DNA of 64,000 nt. It comes from Sitta carolinensis (taxonomy: Eukaryota > Chordata > Aves > Passeriformes > Sittidae). The first letter of the stretch is position 1. The number at the start of each line of letters is the position of its first letter. Below, piece after piece: positions 1 to 12,860 of this stretch. Position numbers and translations under genes: made by a program. The DNA is taken from assembly GCA_032173965.1 (NCBI GenBank), contig CM063283.1, forward strand, positions 39,863,743 to 39,927,742, in the 5' to 3' direction. Under the pieces are notes generated by a model that saw nothing but the letters and a program-made list of their open reading frames with translations, was not told the origin of the DNA and did no database searches.

Positions 1-2624
1 TTGTGGGGTTTTTGTTTGGTTGGTTATTTTAGGGTGTTTTGTTTGTTTTCTATAAATTTTGGATACATTTTTTAACGCTTTCCTGAAAAGTCTTTTGCCC
101 TGATTTTAATCTGCTCTTTTGGAGAGAATCAGATTCACATGAACAAAAAATCTATAAATAAAAACCTAAACACTAGTTTGCTTTTGCTATGATGAAAGTC
201 CATTATTTTTTTGGTTTTTTGAGGGAAAGATACTAGAAAGTTGCATTACTAGTAGAAATAAGAGGGACAGTTTTATTAGGGTGACTCTTATTTGCACTGG
301 CTACCAAAAATGCATAATTAGTGTAGATTATTTATGTAAAAAGGTTGTAGTTTAGGAAATATTGCTGCTGAAATTAACTGTTCCCAGATCCAAGAAAGGC
401 ATAAAAACTTTATTTCCTCTAGATTGTGTTACAATGGTCAGTAAATATTGATACCCTTACCTCTAATGACTGTTTCAACAAGAATTAAAGGGGTTTTATA
501 GGGCCAGTTCTGACACCTTGTACATCCCTGAAAATATCTTCTTAAATCAGTCCAGAAAACCCAATTACTTCTAAATGATGAAGGTGCATAATGAAGGGTT
601 CTCTCACTAGCGTTTTTCTGTCTTTTCCTTTTCATCAGGAATAAAGCATGCGTTAGTCTTACATGGCTGAAACACATGGGGACCCAGAAGAATGCCTTGC
701 TTAACAATTTGGATGTTTTTCTATCTTTTCTGCTCATCTTGTGCACACACACAAACCAACATGAGACATCCAAGCATGAAATGATCTACAGCTCTGAATT
801 ATAACATTTAATGCACTGCCTTGGGTGGGAGTAAGACCTTGCTTCCAGACGAACATGGTGGTCATTTTACATTCTGCGGTATGTCATAAAATATTGCAAC
901 AATCCTAGAAGCTAAGATCTGAGCTGCATAATTTGTTGTTCATATGCAGTATACAGGTAGTACTAGGTTTGATTCTTTTGTGAGTGGATTAGAACGAGGA
1001 TTAAGACTTGATCAATTCAAACATATACTCCCGCTTTTCAGTATAGCAAAAAAACCCCAAAAACACCAGGGAAAAAAACCCTAGGAATGCTAATTTCTGT
1101 TATGTTCTGTTAAGAATCATACAAATGCTGAGCCTCCAGAAGGGTTGGCAGAATCCTCCAATTCTCTGTGCCATCTTCAGTCACAACTCCTATCTAAAAC
1201 TTACTCTTGGGAAAGGAAAGGCGAGTTGTTAGATAATAAAATCAAGGTACTCAGATATTTAGGGAGGCTTGCTCAGGCCTCAATCAGGTCAGATCCCTGT
1301 TTGCTTTGGCCATCTTCTACAGAAGGTATTGTGAGAGCAGAAGAGAAAAGTGTGAGGTGCAATGCAAAGATATTTTTGTCTCCTCCACAAGGATATAAAT
1401 CCAGCTCCACACTTTTTTTCCATGTTGCAGAGGAAGAAGCATTCTCATTTTGGTGAGTGACAACAGAACTGCATATGCACATTTTTTATATGGTATCTAT
1501 ATCTGGTAAAGATTACCCATTAGCATATCTTTCCACTGCATTTTCTTCAGTATCTCTAATTTATCCTTAAAATATGATATAGCTCAGTTGCCTTAGGTTT
1601 GGGAATATATTTTCCCCTATGAGCTAGGATGGATTAGAAAATAGTATTAGTAAACCCTGCTTGTGACCTAAACTGACACTCACAGCAGGAAATATTTGGG
1701 ATAGAATAACCGTCTCAGTGGGACACATGGTCTGGGGCACAAGCAGCAGTGCTGAATCACACTGAACTAACTTAACAAAACTGCAGGGAGAATCAGGAAA
1801 TCAGAACATTTTTTCCCCCTTCTGAGATTCCTTGTAAAAATTCTGTAACAGAAACTGATGACCTAGCAGGGTAGAACTGCTCTTTTTTAAACAGGAAGTA
1901 CTTTAATTTCGTAAGTGGCAGCACTATGGTTTTCATTGTTGAGGATGAAAGCAGTGTCAGCATTTCTACATTGCAGTAACCCTGACCATAACTTTGTTAG
2001 GAAAAGAAGCTGTAAGACTGCTTGCAATGGCAATCATGCAGAGAGACTCTGCAGGAAAACTTCTGGACTTACTCCAGCCATTACACATTTGGAAAGAGCT
2101 TCACACAAAGGTATTTTGTGCATGAATAGTCCAGAGGAATAGGTTTCTGGACCAACTGGTGTGTAGCTAATTTTAAAAAGTCAGTTTACCATAACAATTA
2201 TTTTATGGGCTGCAGAGCAGATCTCATTAAAGTAGGAAGAGAATAATAAATTAAAGGAGAACCAAACATTAATAGGTCTAATGCTGCCTCTACTTAATAG
2301 GAACGTTACAAATGGTAATGAGAACACTGTTCATCTTTGTGGGGGATGGTGGTAAATATGGTAAAAATAGACAAGTGTGGTATTCTCAAGCACAATTTTG
2401 ATGTCATTTTTTCTGTCCTTCTTTTAAACATACTATGCAGCAGCTTTTTTTTTCAGACACCCTTGCATTAGTATTCTGATTATTTTTTTCAGGTCATTTT
2501 CTAATCATAGTACTTAATACTTTTTAAAAAAGCCTATGTGTAAGTTAAATATAGTTTTGCCTCTGCTGGAGTTTGCAACATTTCTTTCTTATATTATCCT
2601 TTTGCTCATCTACCTTGTACTCAC

Positions 2625-2661
2625 GTTTTGGTTTTTTTTGGTTTTTTTTTTTTTTTTTTTT
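2625..2661. repeat. T-rich low-complexity tract
   Basis: A run of T broken by pairs of G, ending in about 20 uninterrupted T. It is seen directly and could be the A tail of an old minus-strand retroposition or simple slippage. No element body is recognisable next to it. Confidence 0.9.
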
Positions 2662-5600
2662 CCTGTAAATCTCAAACACCTGGGCTCATCTACTTGTATG
2701 TAACACATACCTGTTCATGTGTGCTGGTACATTCCCACACTGCTTAAGCCAATTGGATGCAAAGTCAGTAAGCCCCAAAAAAAATTATAAGGTTGTTTTT
2801 CTGTGAACCTGAATACACAGTTTCCTCCAATGAGGCTCATAAAGTGGATCCAGTGCCCATACATACTGTAATTATAGGTAAAAATTTAGGATTCACTCTA
2901 ATACAGTGTAAATTGCTGTATAGAAGACTGAAGATCATGTGTATCTGTCTGTGTCATGTGATCTGTATATGTATGTCATGTGATCATGTGGCAAATAACT
3001 GAATAGGCATGATTTTTGTATGTAATGTATTTCTACAGATTTTTCTATATTCACAATGCTGATTATTTAAAATACTATAGGTTAACCTTTTTCGCCCTTC
3101 GGTTTTATTTGCTAAATCCATTCAATTCTTTCACTTTTACTTAAAGAAATGTTTATTGTATGTGAGTTATATATAAAAGGCAAAGATTTTTTTATAGTGC
3201 TTTGTTATTCAATTTCTATTCTTCCAACTTCAACAGTAATTATCAAAGAACAACAATAGTAGTCAGCAGGAGTTTTTCCATTGACTTCCATGAAATCTTA
3301 CTTACATCTAAGCTGAGTACATTTGAAAATCTCAGTGACTATTAAGCAATTCTGAAAAAAACCACTGGGATGTCTAAAATTCAGCATTTGCCATCCAAGA
3401 GGAAGAAAACACTCCTTGACAGTTTTTTAGAAATGGCAATAATGGCTATTTCTTTCCTACTACTTTTATTGGATCTCACTGCAAAGGAGATTGATACCAT
3501 ACTTCCCACTTTATGGGCAGAGAGATGGAGGTAAAGTGAGGGGAGTGTCTTGCTCACGTCAGCATTTGTGCAGGCATTCAATGCCGATCGAAAGCCCAAG
3601 ATGATTTAGGAGAATTGTGCTTACACAAAATAAAAACACTGTTTGGGGAAATAATCACATGAATCATGAAACATACTTAAAACATGGAAATGGTATCATG
3701 GATTGCTGTGAAGTGAGTCCTGTGATCATAATAAAACCACCTCCAGTGCCATGCCTTGGAGCTCAGGTTCAGTAGCAAAGGCTCCTTCACCTGCACTGGC
3801 TGCTGCAGGACCTCATGGCAGTGACTGAGGCGAACACTTCTGACTCTTCACAGGCTGGTGATACAAACAAGTGCTTCACAAATCTTCACATTTTTTCTGG
3901 TTTTCACCTGGATTCCTATGTGTTTTATGCACTCTGAGTTTGCTCATGCTAAAGTAGAAAAGTTCAAAAGCAAAAAATACAGTTTAAGTTCAAATGAAAC
4001 AGCATCACAGTTTTCAGAGTTAGGTTGAGAGCAGTGCCAGATTATTACTTAGCACTGGCTCTGAATGCATGAAATAAAGACTGGACCCGAGTTCCATGCA
4101 CCCACATTTAGGTTTCTGTTTATCTGTAGCCTGCAGACTTGGTGTTGAAGCTTTCATAACTGCCAGTGTAACCCAGAAAAAAATTCAGCTTGGGGCTTAA
4201 TTCAATTGCCTAATCATAGAACTTGAAGATTTATTTGTGACCTACAGAAATAATCAACAAAGTTTCATGGGTTTGCATATATGACACAAGTCTCACAGGA
4301 ATCTCACTTCAACCTGAAATACCAGACAGATGCTAGCCAAAGTATTCTTGCAATTCAAGTGGCAGTGGTAGAAATACATGGATAGCTGAACTGAACACAA
4401 TGTGATCTTATAATTCCAATATATAGACGTATAGATACTCTCATTAAAGTTTCTTAATTAAAAATGGAATTTTATCTTCCATAGTGGATGCTTTGTATGA
4501 GTTTGCAGAAACTGGACTGACAGAAAAGATCATGCATTCCATAGTTATTTTTTTGTGTTTTAAGGAAGAAAATTAAGAATAAATACACACTTCTAAACTA
4601 ACCAGTTCACCTGAAAATAATGTGAACTAAAACTCGCTATATAGCAATAGAGTCAGTGAGCTAATACAGCTCAGTTCAGTTCAAGAGATCAACAACTACT
4701 GCCGTGCTACGCGCCCTATGCAGCCCTTTGACTTCCAATGCATTTCCCAGAGAGCAAGATACTACTATAAATGCTATTTTTCACCCCTGTGGGGATATCT
4801 CAGGTAAACAAGAGTATTTCAAAACACAATACTTGTCTTCTGTGTTTAGGCAACTGAATTAAGTGCTTAATCTTCTAGCTGTGGGGGAAAAAAATTAATA
4901 TTGAAGTCTGAGTTTCTTGAAAAATGATGTTGGAAATAGTAGAAAATAAAAGGTAATGTAACAATAAGCATAAGCATACACTTATCTAAACCTTTGTTAG
5001 TTAGGAAGTGTTAGAAAAACTATTAAAAACAAATAATGCACAGAGTGTGAAGTAAAAACGAGTCTGACCAAGGGACAAAGTAAAAACTTCAAGATGCCAG
5101 TTACTTCCTGATCAATAATCATGATCTTATTTATGGCCTGTAACATATATGCTGCAACATTTTTAATAAAATAGACAAAACTATCCATAAATGAACCCTT
5201 GGAATAAGAATAATGCTTTCATGTAGAATTATTTTAATCTCTTTTTATTTCTATACCATAGAACTCAAGTCTGAGCATGCAGCTTCGATCATAATTTATT
5301 GTTCAGGCAGAGGAATAGATACAGAGTCTGTAAAAGAGTCTCTTTTAGACATCTGTATTAAGATGAGATGCATCTTACTTTAGAACTGTTTCTCTCCACT
5401 GAGTAAGCTGACAACTTTCTTCTTCTAACTTTCACGAGAAAAAGCAGGTCTCAGACAATGCTGTCATTTGGTATCCTTCATCCAGTAGAGCTGTTATTTG
5501 TACAGTGCTGTAGAAATTCTCTCGGTTTTATCTATTTTGTATGTAGGATAGATTCACTGAAAAACTTGGTATTTTAAGTTTAAATTGGCATGAGCATCCC

Positions 5601-6261
5601 TGAGCATTTCAGACACATATCTTTATTCTCTTAGATGTGGCTGCATCAATAAATATATGTAAGAATCTGAATGAGTGTCAATCGAATGAACATCAAACTG
5701 AGCACAGTATAAATAACAATAGAAAAAAGAGGATGTTCATTTTGGCTTCTAGTGAAGAAAAGCTGTTGACAGGTGAAGTCAAGTTTAGGAAAAGTGAGTA
5801 TATACTTTATATTTATTAACTTGCATTTATTTGCAATTTTTTCTCTATTATGATCTTTGACTGTTGTAAAAATATAATTGTAATTACTTAATAAAAACAG
5901 ACACAATATTTCTCTCAAAAAACCTGTATGTTTCTGGACACTGCAGTGATAAAATATTAAGTCTGTTTAGCTAATAGATGGTAGGGAAGAATGTAGATCA
6001 GTGCTTTTAGTGTCAGCTCACAGGGGTCAGAAAGGGGAGGACTGGATGCTGTTTACATCTGCCTCACTGGATAAGTATTTTATATGAAAAGTATGGTTTG
6101 ATTAAGATAAGTAGGCTCTTGAGAATTTGGCTCTTAGATTCATTATGCTTAAAAATGTACTCTGATGCTGACCTAACATTAAAATACCCACATATCCTAA
6201 AAAAACAATAAAATTAAAAAATATAAAAATTATAACTATCATGGGATTTTGCTTGTTTGAT

Positions 6262-6395
6262 ATGATTTTGTTCTGTTTTGCTCTGTTTTTCTGGCCCTTT
6301 TATTTTTTGTTTTGGTTTGGCTTTTTTGCTGTTGTTTTTTGTTTTTTTGGTTTTGTTTTTTTTTATTATTATTTATTTATTTTTGTTTCCTTGCT
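6262..6395. repeat. T-rich low-complexity tract (T/G)
   Basis: About 130 bases made almost only of T with scattered G, C and A. It produces an 89-codon plus-strand frame (6241-6510) very rich in Phe. That composition follows from the T bias and is not a sign of a membrane protein. Confidence 0.85.
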
Positions 6396-6625
6396 TGTTT
6401 TACTAGAGAACTCATGGTCAAAAGAAAACTTTAAAGAACAAAAGGCTGCATGGTCTAAAACCTTAATGAAAAGACTGGGATTTCTGATGATGGAAGAAAA
6501 AAATCAATAATAAGATACTAGTTGTCTGCACATTGGCTTGGGTAGTTGAGCAACATTTCTGGAAAACAAAATTAATTTGAACTGAAGTTAAAAAAATCAA
6601 ATGGTTAGCTCAAAATCTGTAAGTG

Positions 6626-6643
6626 AAAAAAAAAAAAAAAAAA
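6626..6643. repeat. poly(A) tract
   Basis: Eighteen consecutive A on the plus strand. No retroposed body is recognisable immediately upstream. Confidence 0.9.
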
Positions 6644-8168
6644 GGAAATAAAGAAAATGTAATGTCAACTGTCTCTTTGTTCTTTCAATTTTATAAAATA
6701 GTCATTTAGTGACATTATTTAATTATTTTTCAAATGTACCGGTCATGTTCTGCTGGAGAAATAATTTATTGGGTTAGAAAAGAAAAATATGACTTTAGTT
6801 ACACAGATAAAGCCAGAATATTAAATTTGCCTAATTAAATTATATACTCATACATAGCCACAGCCAATATTGTTGTCGTGCTGGATGCACAAAGTATAAT
6901 TGTCATTTCAAAATTACACACTTTTTTCCCTCAGCCTTAAGAAAATTTAGTCTGAATGAATGCTAACACATGTTCAATGTCAAAAAATGTCCAAATACTA
7001 TCATATATTCCTTCCCATAAAGAAAAGAAATTCTTATAATCCATATGGTAAACGATGAACGGGTTACAGATCTTCCTGTGGTATGCCTCTTGAGGATTGA
7101 TTTATTTAAACTGCAAGAAGCGATTGAAGCTGAACTTCCTTCCTTTATGTTGACTGTGTTTGCTGACCTCTGCCAGGGCCAGAAGTACTGCTGTGAGATG
7201 CTGTCACTTCCTTCACAGTCGTAACTTGGCACTGAGGCTATTGTCCCTTCAGCAGAGATCCCCTGATTTGGTGCAAGATCAGAAAGCATCGCCTGTGCCT
7301 GGTGTATTTATAAACTAACATATGTTGCTGTGATTCTGAATCTTCGCTATCCAAACCAATAGAATTAAAAATAACAGAGCTTATACAGTCCTAGGTATAT
7401 ACTTTTTTTTTCTGTCAATAGCCTACTCTTTTTTAAGGGAATTATTTGATTCATTCATACCCCTTTTTTCAGTCTTGTTCAAGCTTGATTTAAATACTGC
7501 ATTTAAACACTAATGTCTGGAACGAAGAAAGTATTTTTGCTAGTTTTAAACAATATGTAATAAAATTCACAATTACTTTAGAAAAGTGATATTTTGATGC
7601 ATTGCTGTTCGCCTAACTTACTTTCAAGAAGCATTTTGTTTTTGTTGCAAGATAAACTAATGCAAGGATCCAAGTATAATTCTGCTGTTAGCCAGGTTCC
7701 TTGAAATGTGTCTGCATGCTATTTATAGGTATCTTTTTTAGATAGTGATTATCAAGATAAAAAAGTGTACTGATTTCTAATCGCAGATCTATTTTTTTGC
7801 CTTTAGTGTTAACCTGAAAGTGCAATTTAAAATAAAAATTGATGTGAAATGTTTGCACAACTCTGCAAGAATTTGATGAATTCTCAGTGTTATCAATACT
7901 TCTCAGTATGACTATTATTTTAATTATTCTCAATTAAATAGATTCCTATGTAACAAAATAAAATTATGCTTCATATGGGTATTTTATAGGCCTCAGCAAG
8001 ATGAAGTCTTCAGTGTACATGACATATCCCTATTGAAGTTATCCAAAAAAAGAAAAAGGTAGGCATAATGAACATAAGAAAACACAAGAGAAAGGAAGAC
8101 CTGATTTGAATGACCCAGACACAAAATTATTCATTTGATGTTCCAGGATTCTAAAACAGTCTTAAATA

Positions 8169-8200
8169 TTTTTTTTATTTTTTTTTTTTTTTTTTTTTTT
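8169..8200. repeat. poly(T) tract
   Basis: Thirty-two bases, all T except one A. Seen directly. Confidence 0.9.
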
Positions 8201-8642
8201 GCCACTACAGAAACATTAAAACCTTTCATTAGCTAAGTCTGGAGAATTCCCAAAGAGAATATTGACAGTCAAGAGCTTTTTGATGTGGAACTGAAAAAGG
8301 CTTTTATTCTTTAAAAAGTTACCATTGCTTTCTCAGGATCCAGTTATGATTTTAGATTTTGATTGGAGAGGATTACACTTCAAGAGGACGAATTGCTGCG
8401 AGAATCCTCCAGAGGAAAAAAAAAGCCACAAAACAAACCAAGACAAAAAACCTCAGATATTATATGTTAACATAGCTTAAAATCACAGTAGAAAAACATG
8501 ATGCTGACTTTATATCCAACAAAATTTCAGCGATGTGTTGGACTCACATAGCTGACTTAATTATAGCCTAATCTTATTTCAAATTAATGCATAACCAAAC
8601 TTCCCCTCATTCATGAAGACCATCCTTGACTTAGAAGTCACA

Positions 8643-8648
8643 CTTAGT
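8643..8648. repeat. Target site duplication CTTAGT, left copy
   Basis: CTTAGT lies directly before the LTR at 8649 and recurs exactly at 9567-9572 directly after it. A 6-bp duplication is typical of class II (ERVK/alpha-beta-like) retroviral integration. Confidence 0.85.
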
Positions 8649-8895
8649 TGACGCAGCTGACCGGAACCCAGGCTAGCTCACGGCACACCGGCACCGCACC
8701 AGGTATGGGGAACAGCTGAGGTGTGGGGTTTGTGCACTCAGCTGAACCTGAGGAGCAAAGGTTCCTAAGCACCGTCAGTCTCACTTCATCAGGCGAAGAA
8801 GAGATGCTCTCCAATGCTGAAGTTCCAACCCGAACAACTCGACAAGGCTGTAGGCAACTAACACGAAGAAAACCCCACTCAGCTCCGAGCACAGG

Positions 8896-8903
8896 ATTTT
8901 ATA
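8896..8903 (-). promoter_or_regulatory. TATA box of the solo LTR
   Basis: On the minus strand the sequence CCATATAAAATCC lies inside the LTR, with a C-rich upstream segment containing CCAAT-like motifs. This is the expected place for the viral core promoter at the U3/R boundary. The AATAAA polyadenylation signal seen in the related copy at 31889-31894 is not preserved here. Confidence 0.6.
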
Positions 8904-9182
8904 TGGGTACAAAACAAGGGGCGGGTACAACACATCATCCAACGGGGTGAAGTCGGGGCGGAGTTGAAGGGTTGGGTCACGGGGCAAATCAGGGTAAGTG
9001 GGAGGAGGGAAGGGCTCATGGGATTGGTTCTGGGGAGGATTGATATAGAAGGAGCTGGAACAGAGGTGGAGCAAGGGGTCCGGTAACTGGGATTGACAGG
9101 GAAGGGACTGGAACATAGGCAGGGAAAAACCATAGAGGGAAACAGGGGGAGGACACAACTTCGGGAATAAATTAATTTGGGA

Positions 9183-9530
9183 ATACACATAGGGGCGCAG
9201 GCTCCACCGGGCAGCAGGACAGCCGCGATGGCCAGCAGGGCACAGCCACTCTCCACACAGCACAGCACTCGCCTGCCAGGAGCTGGAGGGGATAGGAAGG
9301 TGGCGGCGCAGGCGCCCAGTGCGGAGCAGCGCCCAGTGCGGAGCAGCGCCCGGCAGCAGCCGGCGCCGCTGCACAGGGAGCGCCGGCGGGGCAGGGAGCC
9401 CGCGCCCCGTGCCCGCTCCCGGCCCCGGCAGCAGCGGCGGCGCGGGGCGGCAGCGCTGCCCGCGCCCTGCCCGAGCGCCGCCCCGCAGCCGCCGGGGCGG
9501 AGGAGCCGCGGGGTGCGGCTGGTGCAGCAC
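9183..9530. promoter_or_regulatory. CpG-dense GC-rich block inside the LTR (candidate CpG island)
   Basis: About 350 bases with very high G+C and many CpG, set in DNA that is otherwise AT-rich. CpG density this high implies weak germline methylation or a young age. It sits in the U3 part of the minus-strand LTR, upstream of its TATA box. Long open frames in several registers are a by-product of the base composition. Confidence 0.75.
9314..9347. repeat. 17-bp tandem duplication in the CpG block
   Basis: GCCCAGTGCGGAGCAGC occurs twice, exactly and back to back (9314-9330 and 9331-9347). Short GC-rich direct repeats in LTR U3 regions often carry enhancer sites, but no factor site is assigned here. 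Confidence 0.85.
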
Positions 9531-9566
9531 CAGAGCAAGAAACTAAGACAAACAGAAGTTGCAACA

Positions 9567-9572
9567 CTTAGT
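9567..9572. repeat. Target site duplication CTTAGT, right copy
   Basis: Exact match to 8643-8648. It directly follows the ACA that forms the outer end of the LTR. Confidence 0.85.
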
Positions 9573-9668
9573 GACTTAGTCAGCACCTGGACGACTTCAT
9601 TGGTTCATAGCTGAGTCTATTATTTAACTGACAATGTTCAAGTCACTTGTGAATTTTCATGCGTAACT

Positions 9669-9734
9669 TAAACACAGTGGGCTACATCAAACCCACTCGC
9701 ATAAACACAGTGGGCTACATCAAACCCACTCTCA
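9669..9734. repeat. 33-bp tandem duplication with internal hairpin
   Basis: Two adjacent 33-bp units (9669-9701 and 9702-9734) differ only near their last bases. Each unit contains AGTGGG and CCCACT separated by ten bases, so each can form a 6-bp stem. The repeat lies outside the LTR, about 100 bp from its edge. Confidence 0.85.
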
Positions 9735-9797
9735 TGCTTATTTTTGTTGTGCTATTTTAGTAATCCATACATTCACTTTAATACATACAGAACATAA

Positions 9798-9850
9798 TTT
9801 TATATATATATACACACATACATATATAAATGCGTATACATATACATATT
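9798..9850. repeat. TA/CA dinucleotide-rich tract
   Basis: Short alternating TA and CA runs with interruptions. This is an imperfect microsatellite, seen directly. Confidence 0.75.
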
Positions 9851-12800
9851 TAATTCACATATTAATTTCATTCTTCATATATTCCTCACGCTACATATAA
9901 TACAATCTAAAAAAAAAAAAAAGGAAGCATAAATGGCATAGCAAAAATACAGCCATAATATGTGAAGACAAATATGGCATGGCAAATCAGCCTAAAAAAT
10001 TGGTTTGATACTACTGCATGGCATGCTTGAAGAGCTGCATTTAAATTATATTTCCTGTTTCAGTCTTGTTTGAATTGACAAAAACTTTCTTGGAATAAAG
10101 CTGCTGTCTACTGTGATTCCAGATGCTTAAAATAATGCAAATCAAACCAACTTTTGACAGTTAAAATATTTGCCACTTTTTAATTTTTTATTCATTTCAG
10201 TTTCGTCTAGTTCTATCATTACAGTTTACCAAGACACAAAATACATAAGAAAGTAAAATGTACACTTTGCACTTTTACTTGTCTATCACACTTCATAATC
10301 CAATTTTTGAAAAGTACTAACATACCAACAAATTAGGCAGTTACAATTAAATCCTGAACTAATATTTAATAAGGGTATTCACAATTGTTTTTCAGTTTCT
10401 TTTTGCTGCACCTCATATGTTTGCCACAAGAAATTAAAACATAGCTTTTACTACTCCCATTGTCTATCTTAGTATAAAATATCTTCTCCTAAATGCTAAC
10501 TAGGATAGGCATTAATTTAATTAACAATCACTGTTTTCACCTGTGGAAGTCAGTAAACTGTAAAATTGCAAGATTATGGCTTCCATAGTATTTTTCTTCT
10601 TTGTGTCAGATATTGCAAGAAATTGCAATTGCTTGATAGATGTATGTCCATAATGAAAATATGAAGGTAGGGAGCAATAGATCGCTGCACTTTTCTCTTA
10701 TTAGCACTTTCCTGATCCAAAGTTTGTTAATGAGTCCAGACAAAAAAATAAAAATATGTGTGAGTCTATATGCTTTCAACTTTACAGAAAATCTCAGTGC
10801 CTGAAATATTACAGTAACCAATCAGGTAACCACCTACCCATTTTCACTTTTGTTTTGTAAAAGGAAGTCTTATTAAAAGCATATACTATACTTTAAATTG
10901 TAGAATTGTTTTTCCCACAAAATTATTATTTCCAAATTCAAATTGCCAAAGACTGCTCAATGAATCTGTTCCAGCTGTCTGACTTATTTTTTGTTCTTGT
11001 GTTTTTTTCTCATTTATAAATTGAAAAGGATGTGGGGAAATGCATTCCTATTCAAATGAATCTGCTTCCACATAATAAAACAAATGCTGCAATATGATTC
11101 CTTTCAGGCAAACAGCTCAGGAAAGCAACTGCAAGCTTTTTCTTACTTCACTGCTATGCTTTATTGCTGAAGTAAAACACTTCAGGGAGGTATTAAATAT
11201 GCATGCTATTCTTTTTTCTAATTTTAGTGTGAGAATTACCTTCAGAACTGTGTTTATACAGTATGCAGAATATAGCAGATCTGTGTCAGAGTTAAGAAAC
11301 CCATGAGGAGGTATCAAAGTTTATGCATCTTACTTCAAATTAAATCTCTGCATCAGCAGGGTATTTTCATCTTATCTTTAATAAAGGCAAGGGGATGGGT
11401 TGAGAAATGTGTTCGGTGCCTTGTACTTCGTCGTCATTTTTATCCTTCCCTCTCTAAAACTAAGGAGATCCATTAAAACTATTCATGATAAGCTCTAAAA
11501 TGTTATTTGTTATCATTTGTTTTTACAGTTCTGTGAGATATTTTGCCTTTTCTAGGAATTTGGAGTTGAAATAATTTTAAGTATGCACATCAACTAGAAA
11601 TACTATGCCTTACAAAACCACCTTTTTGAGTATTTAAGCTTTCATTTTGGAACTCAAATCTTCAATCTGAAGTCAATTTCTATTTCTCTAGAACCTGGTA
11701 TTTTGTGGGGCTAATTTACAACAGTCATCCAAAATTCCTTTTCTAAAAGATATATTGACTACTTATTTTCCATTTTAATTTGGAAGAGAAAATTAATAAA
11801 TCTTAAAAAAATAATTGAAAATGAGACAATTACTTAATTCAGGTAAGTATATAAGCACCTACTTCAAACTGATTACTTAATTTGAGTACCATCAAAGTCA
11901 GTGGGGGTTAAGAACCTCCTTAAAGTTAAATGTGTATCAATATGCCTGGGAACAATTTCTACAATTCCATATTTGGAGGAATGCAACATTCATTTGCTAA
12001 CTTGATGACATGGCAGGACTGTGACGAAATGGGAGCCTGTAAGCTCGTTGTGGCACAGCTCCAATAGCTTGCTAACAATATTTGACTAGGTAGTAGGATA
12101 CTAATGATTAAGCTTTGTTTCTAGTTATGGACAACTTTGAGAAAATAAATATTTCATTATTCAGTTAAGTGTTCTGAATTTTTAGTTATTTTTGTGATAA
12201 TGCAACAAGAAATACCTCCATGAATCACTGAGTAAAAATGAACGCCTCATTTGGGCTGAGGATTCTGCTTACAACTCTGTACATAATAGCTAAGTGATAA
12301 AATACCTAATGGTCATCTCCCTTGAAGGCCTGATCTAAATTCAATTAAAATAATTAGAAAGCTTTCCACTGACTTCAATTGCCAAAGGAGCCTACTTTTT
12401 CAGCTTTTACTCACACAATGTTCCCAGGGGACTCAGTATGAGTTCCACATGGCCAAAACCTAGATAAAAAGGGAGTGACTTATTAGAATAATTGAATGTA
12501 ATTTTTATTTTTTACATTATCATAGTCTTTCAGAAGGTGAGATTGTGCATAAATGGATTTTATCCAAACTGAAGCAAATACATTTGAAAAAACAATTTTC
12601 TTCCATTATGTCTCTTCACGGTGTTGTGTACAAACACAGGAAGTTGGGATACGTGAGACAGACTAAATGTGAAACAGCATAATCAAACACGGCAGCACCA
12701 CATGACTGCATTAGTAAGAGAAATGCAAATTATTTTTTAGCATTTATTACCAGAAAGGTAAGATATATATTCAAATACTTGTTAGGTGGAAGAGAAAATG

Positions 12801-12860
12801 TTTGCAAAATTTTGGATGAATGCTCTAATTATTTTATAAATGGTTATCAAGATGGTTTGA

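Larger units (their letters stand above)
1..8642. other. AT-rich unique DNA without supportable genes
   Basis: I see no exon, RNA gene or recognisable interspersed repeat here. Open frames of about 60-111 codons occur (for example 438-773 minus, 1145-1456 plus and 6963-7289 minus), but none shows a domain, splice context or family resemblance that I recognise. The stretch holds simple-sequence tracts, listed separately, and a small 12-bp direct repeat (TGTCATGTGATC) at 2952-2963 and 2974-2985. It reads as intergenic or deep intronic bird DNA. Confidence 0.6.
8649..9566 (-). mobile_element. Solo LTR of an endogenous retrovirus with CpG-rich U3
   Basis: Read on the minus strand, the element starts TGTTGCAACTTCTG and ends GCTGCGTCA, giving the TG...CA ends of a retroviral LTR. 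It is bounded by a perfect 6-bp duplication (CTTAGT) and is 918 bp long. A TATA box lies at 8896-8903. No gag, pol or env sequence is attached, so it is a solo LTR left by recombination between two LTRs. Its part from about 9190 down to 8649 is homologous to the plus-strand LTR at 31489-32461: both share a TGTGTATYCCCAAATT block, a C-rich segment, an AGGTTCAGC block and the closing GAGCTAGCC...GCTGC-TCA. That supports the 3' end independently. The upstream third (about 9183-9530) is extremely GC- and CpG-rich and is absent from the other copy. Overlapping long minus-strand frames here (8781-9530, 8879-9586 and 9172-9567) result from the high GC content. Confidence 0.85.

Noticed and set aside
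438..1482. Frames of 111 codons (438-773 minus) and 103 codons (1145-1456 plus) as possible exons
   Set aside because: No recognisable motif. The second overlaps an opposite-strand frame, and lengths are within chance expectation for 64 kb.
6241..6510. 89-codon frame resembling a hydrophobic membrane protein
   Set aside because: The Phe-rich part is just the translation of a T-rich low-complexity tract.
6963..7289. 108-codon minus-strand frame with balanced amino-acid composition
   Set aside because: It looks more protein-like than most, but there is no family resemblance, no splice or promoter evidence, and the last third is AT-driven. It is not enough to call a gene.
8781..9586. Overlapping minus-strand frames of 249, 235 and 131 codons and plus-strand frames of 145 and 75 codons
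   Set aside because: They lie in the CpG-rich LTR, where stop codons are scarce, overlap in several registers, are rich in Pro/Ala/Arg/Cys, and show no retroviral or host domain.
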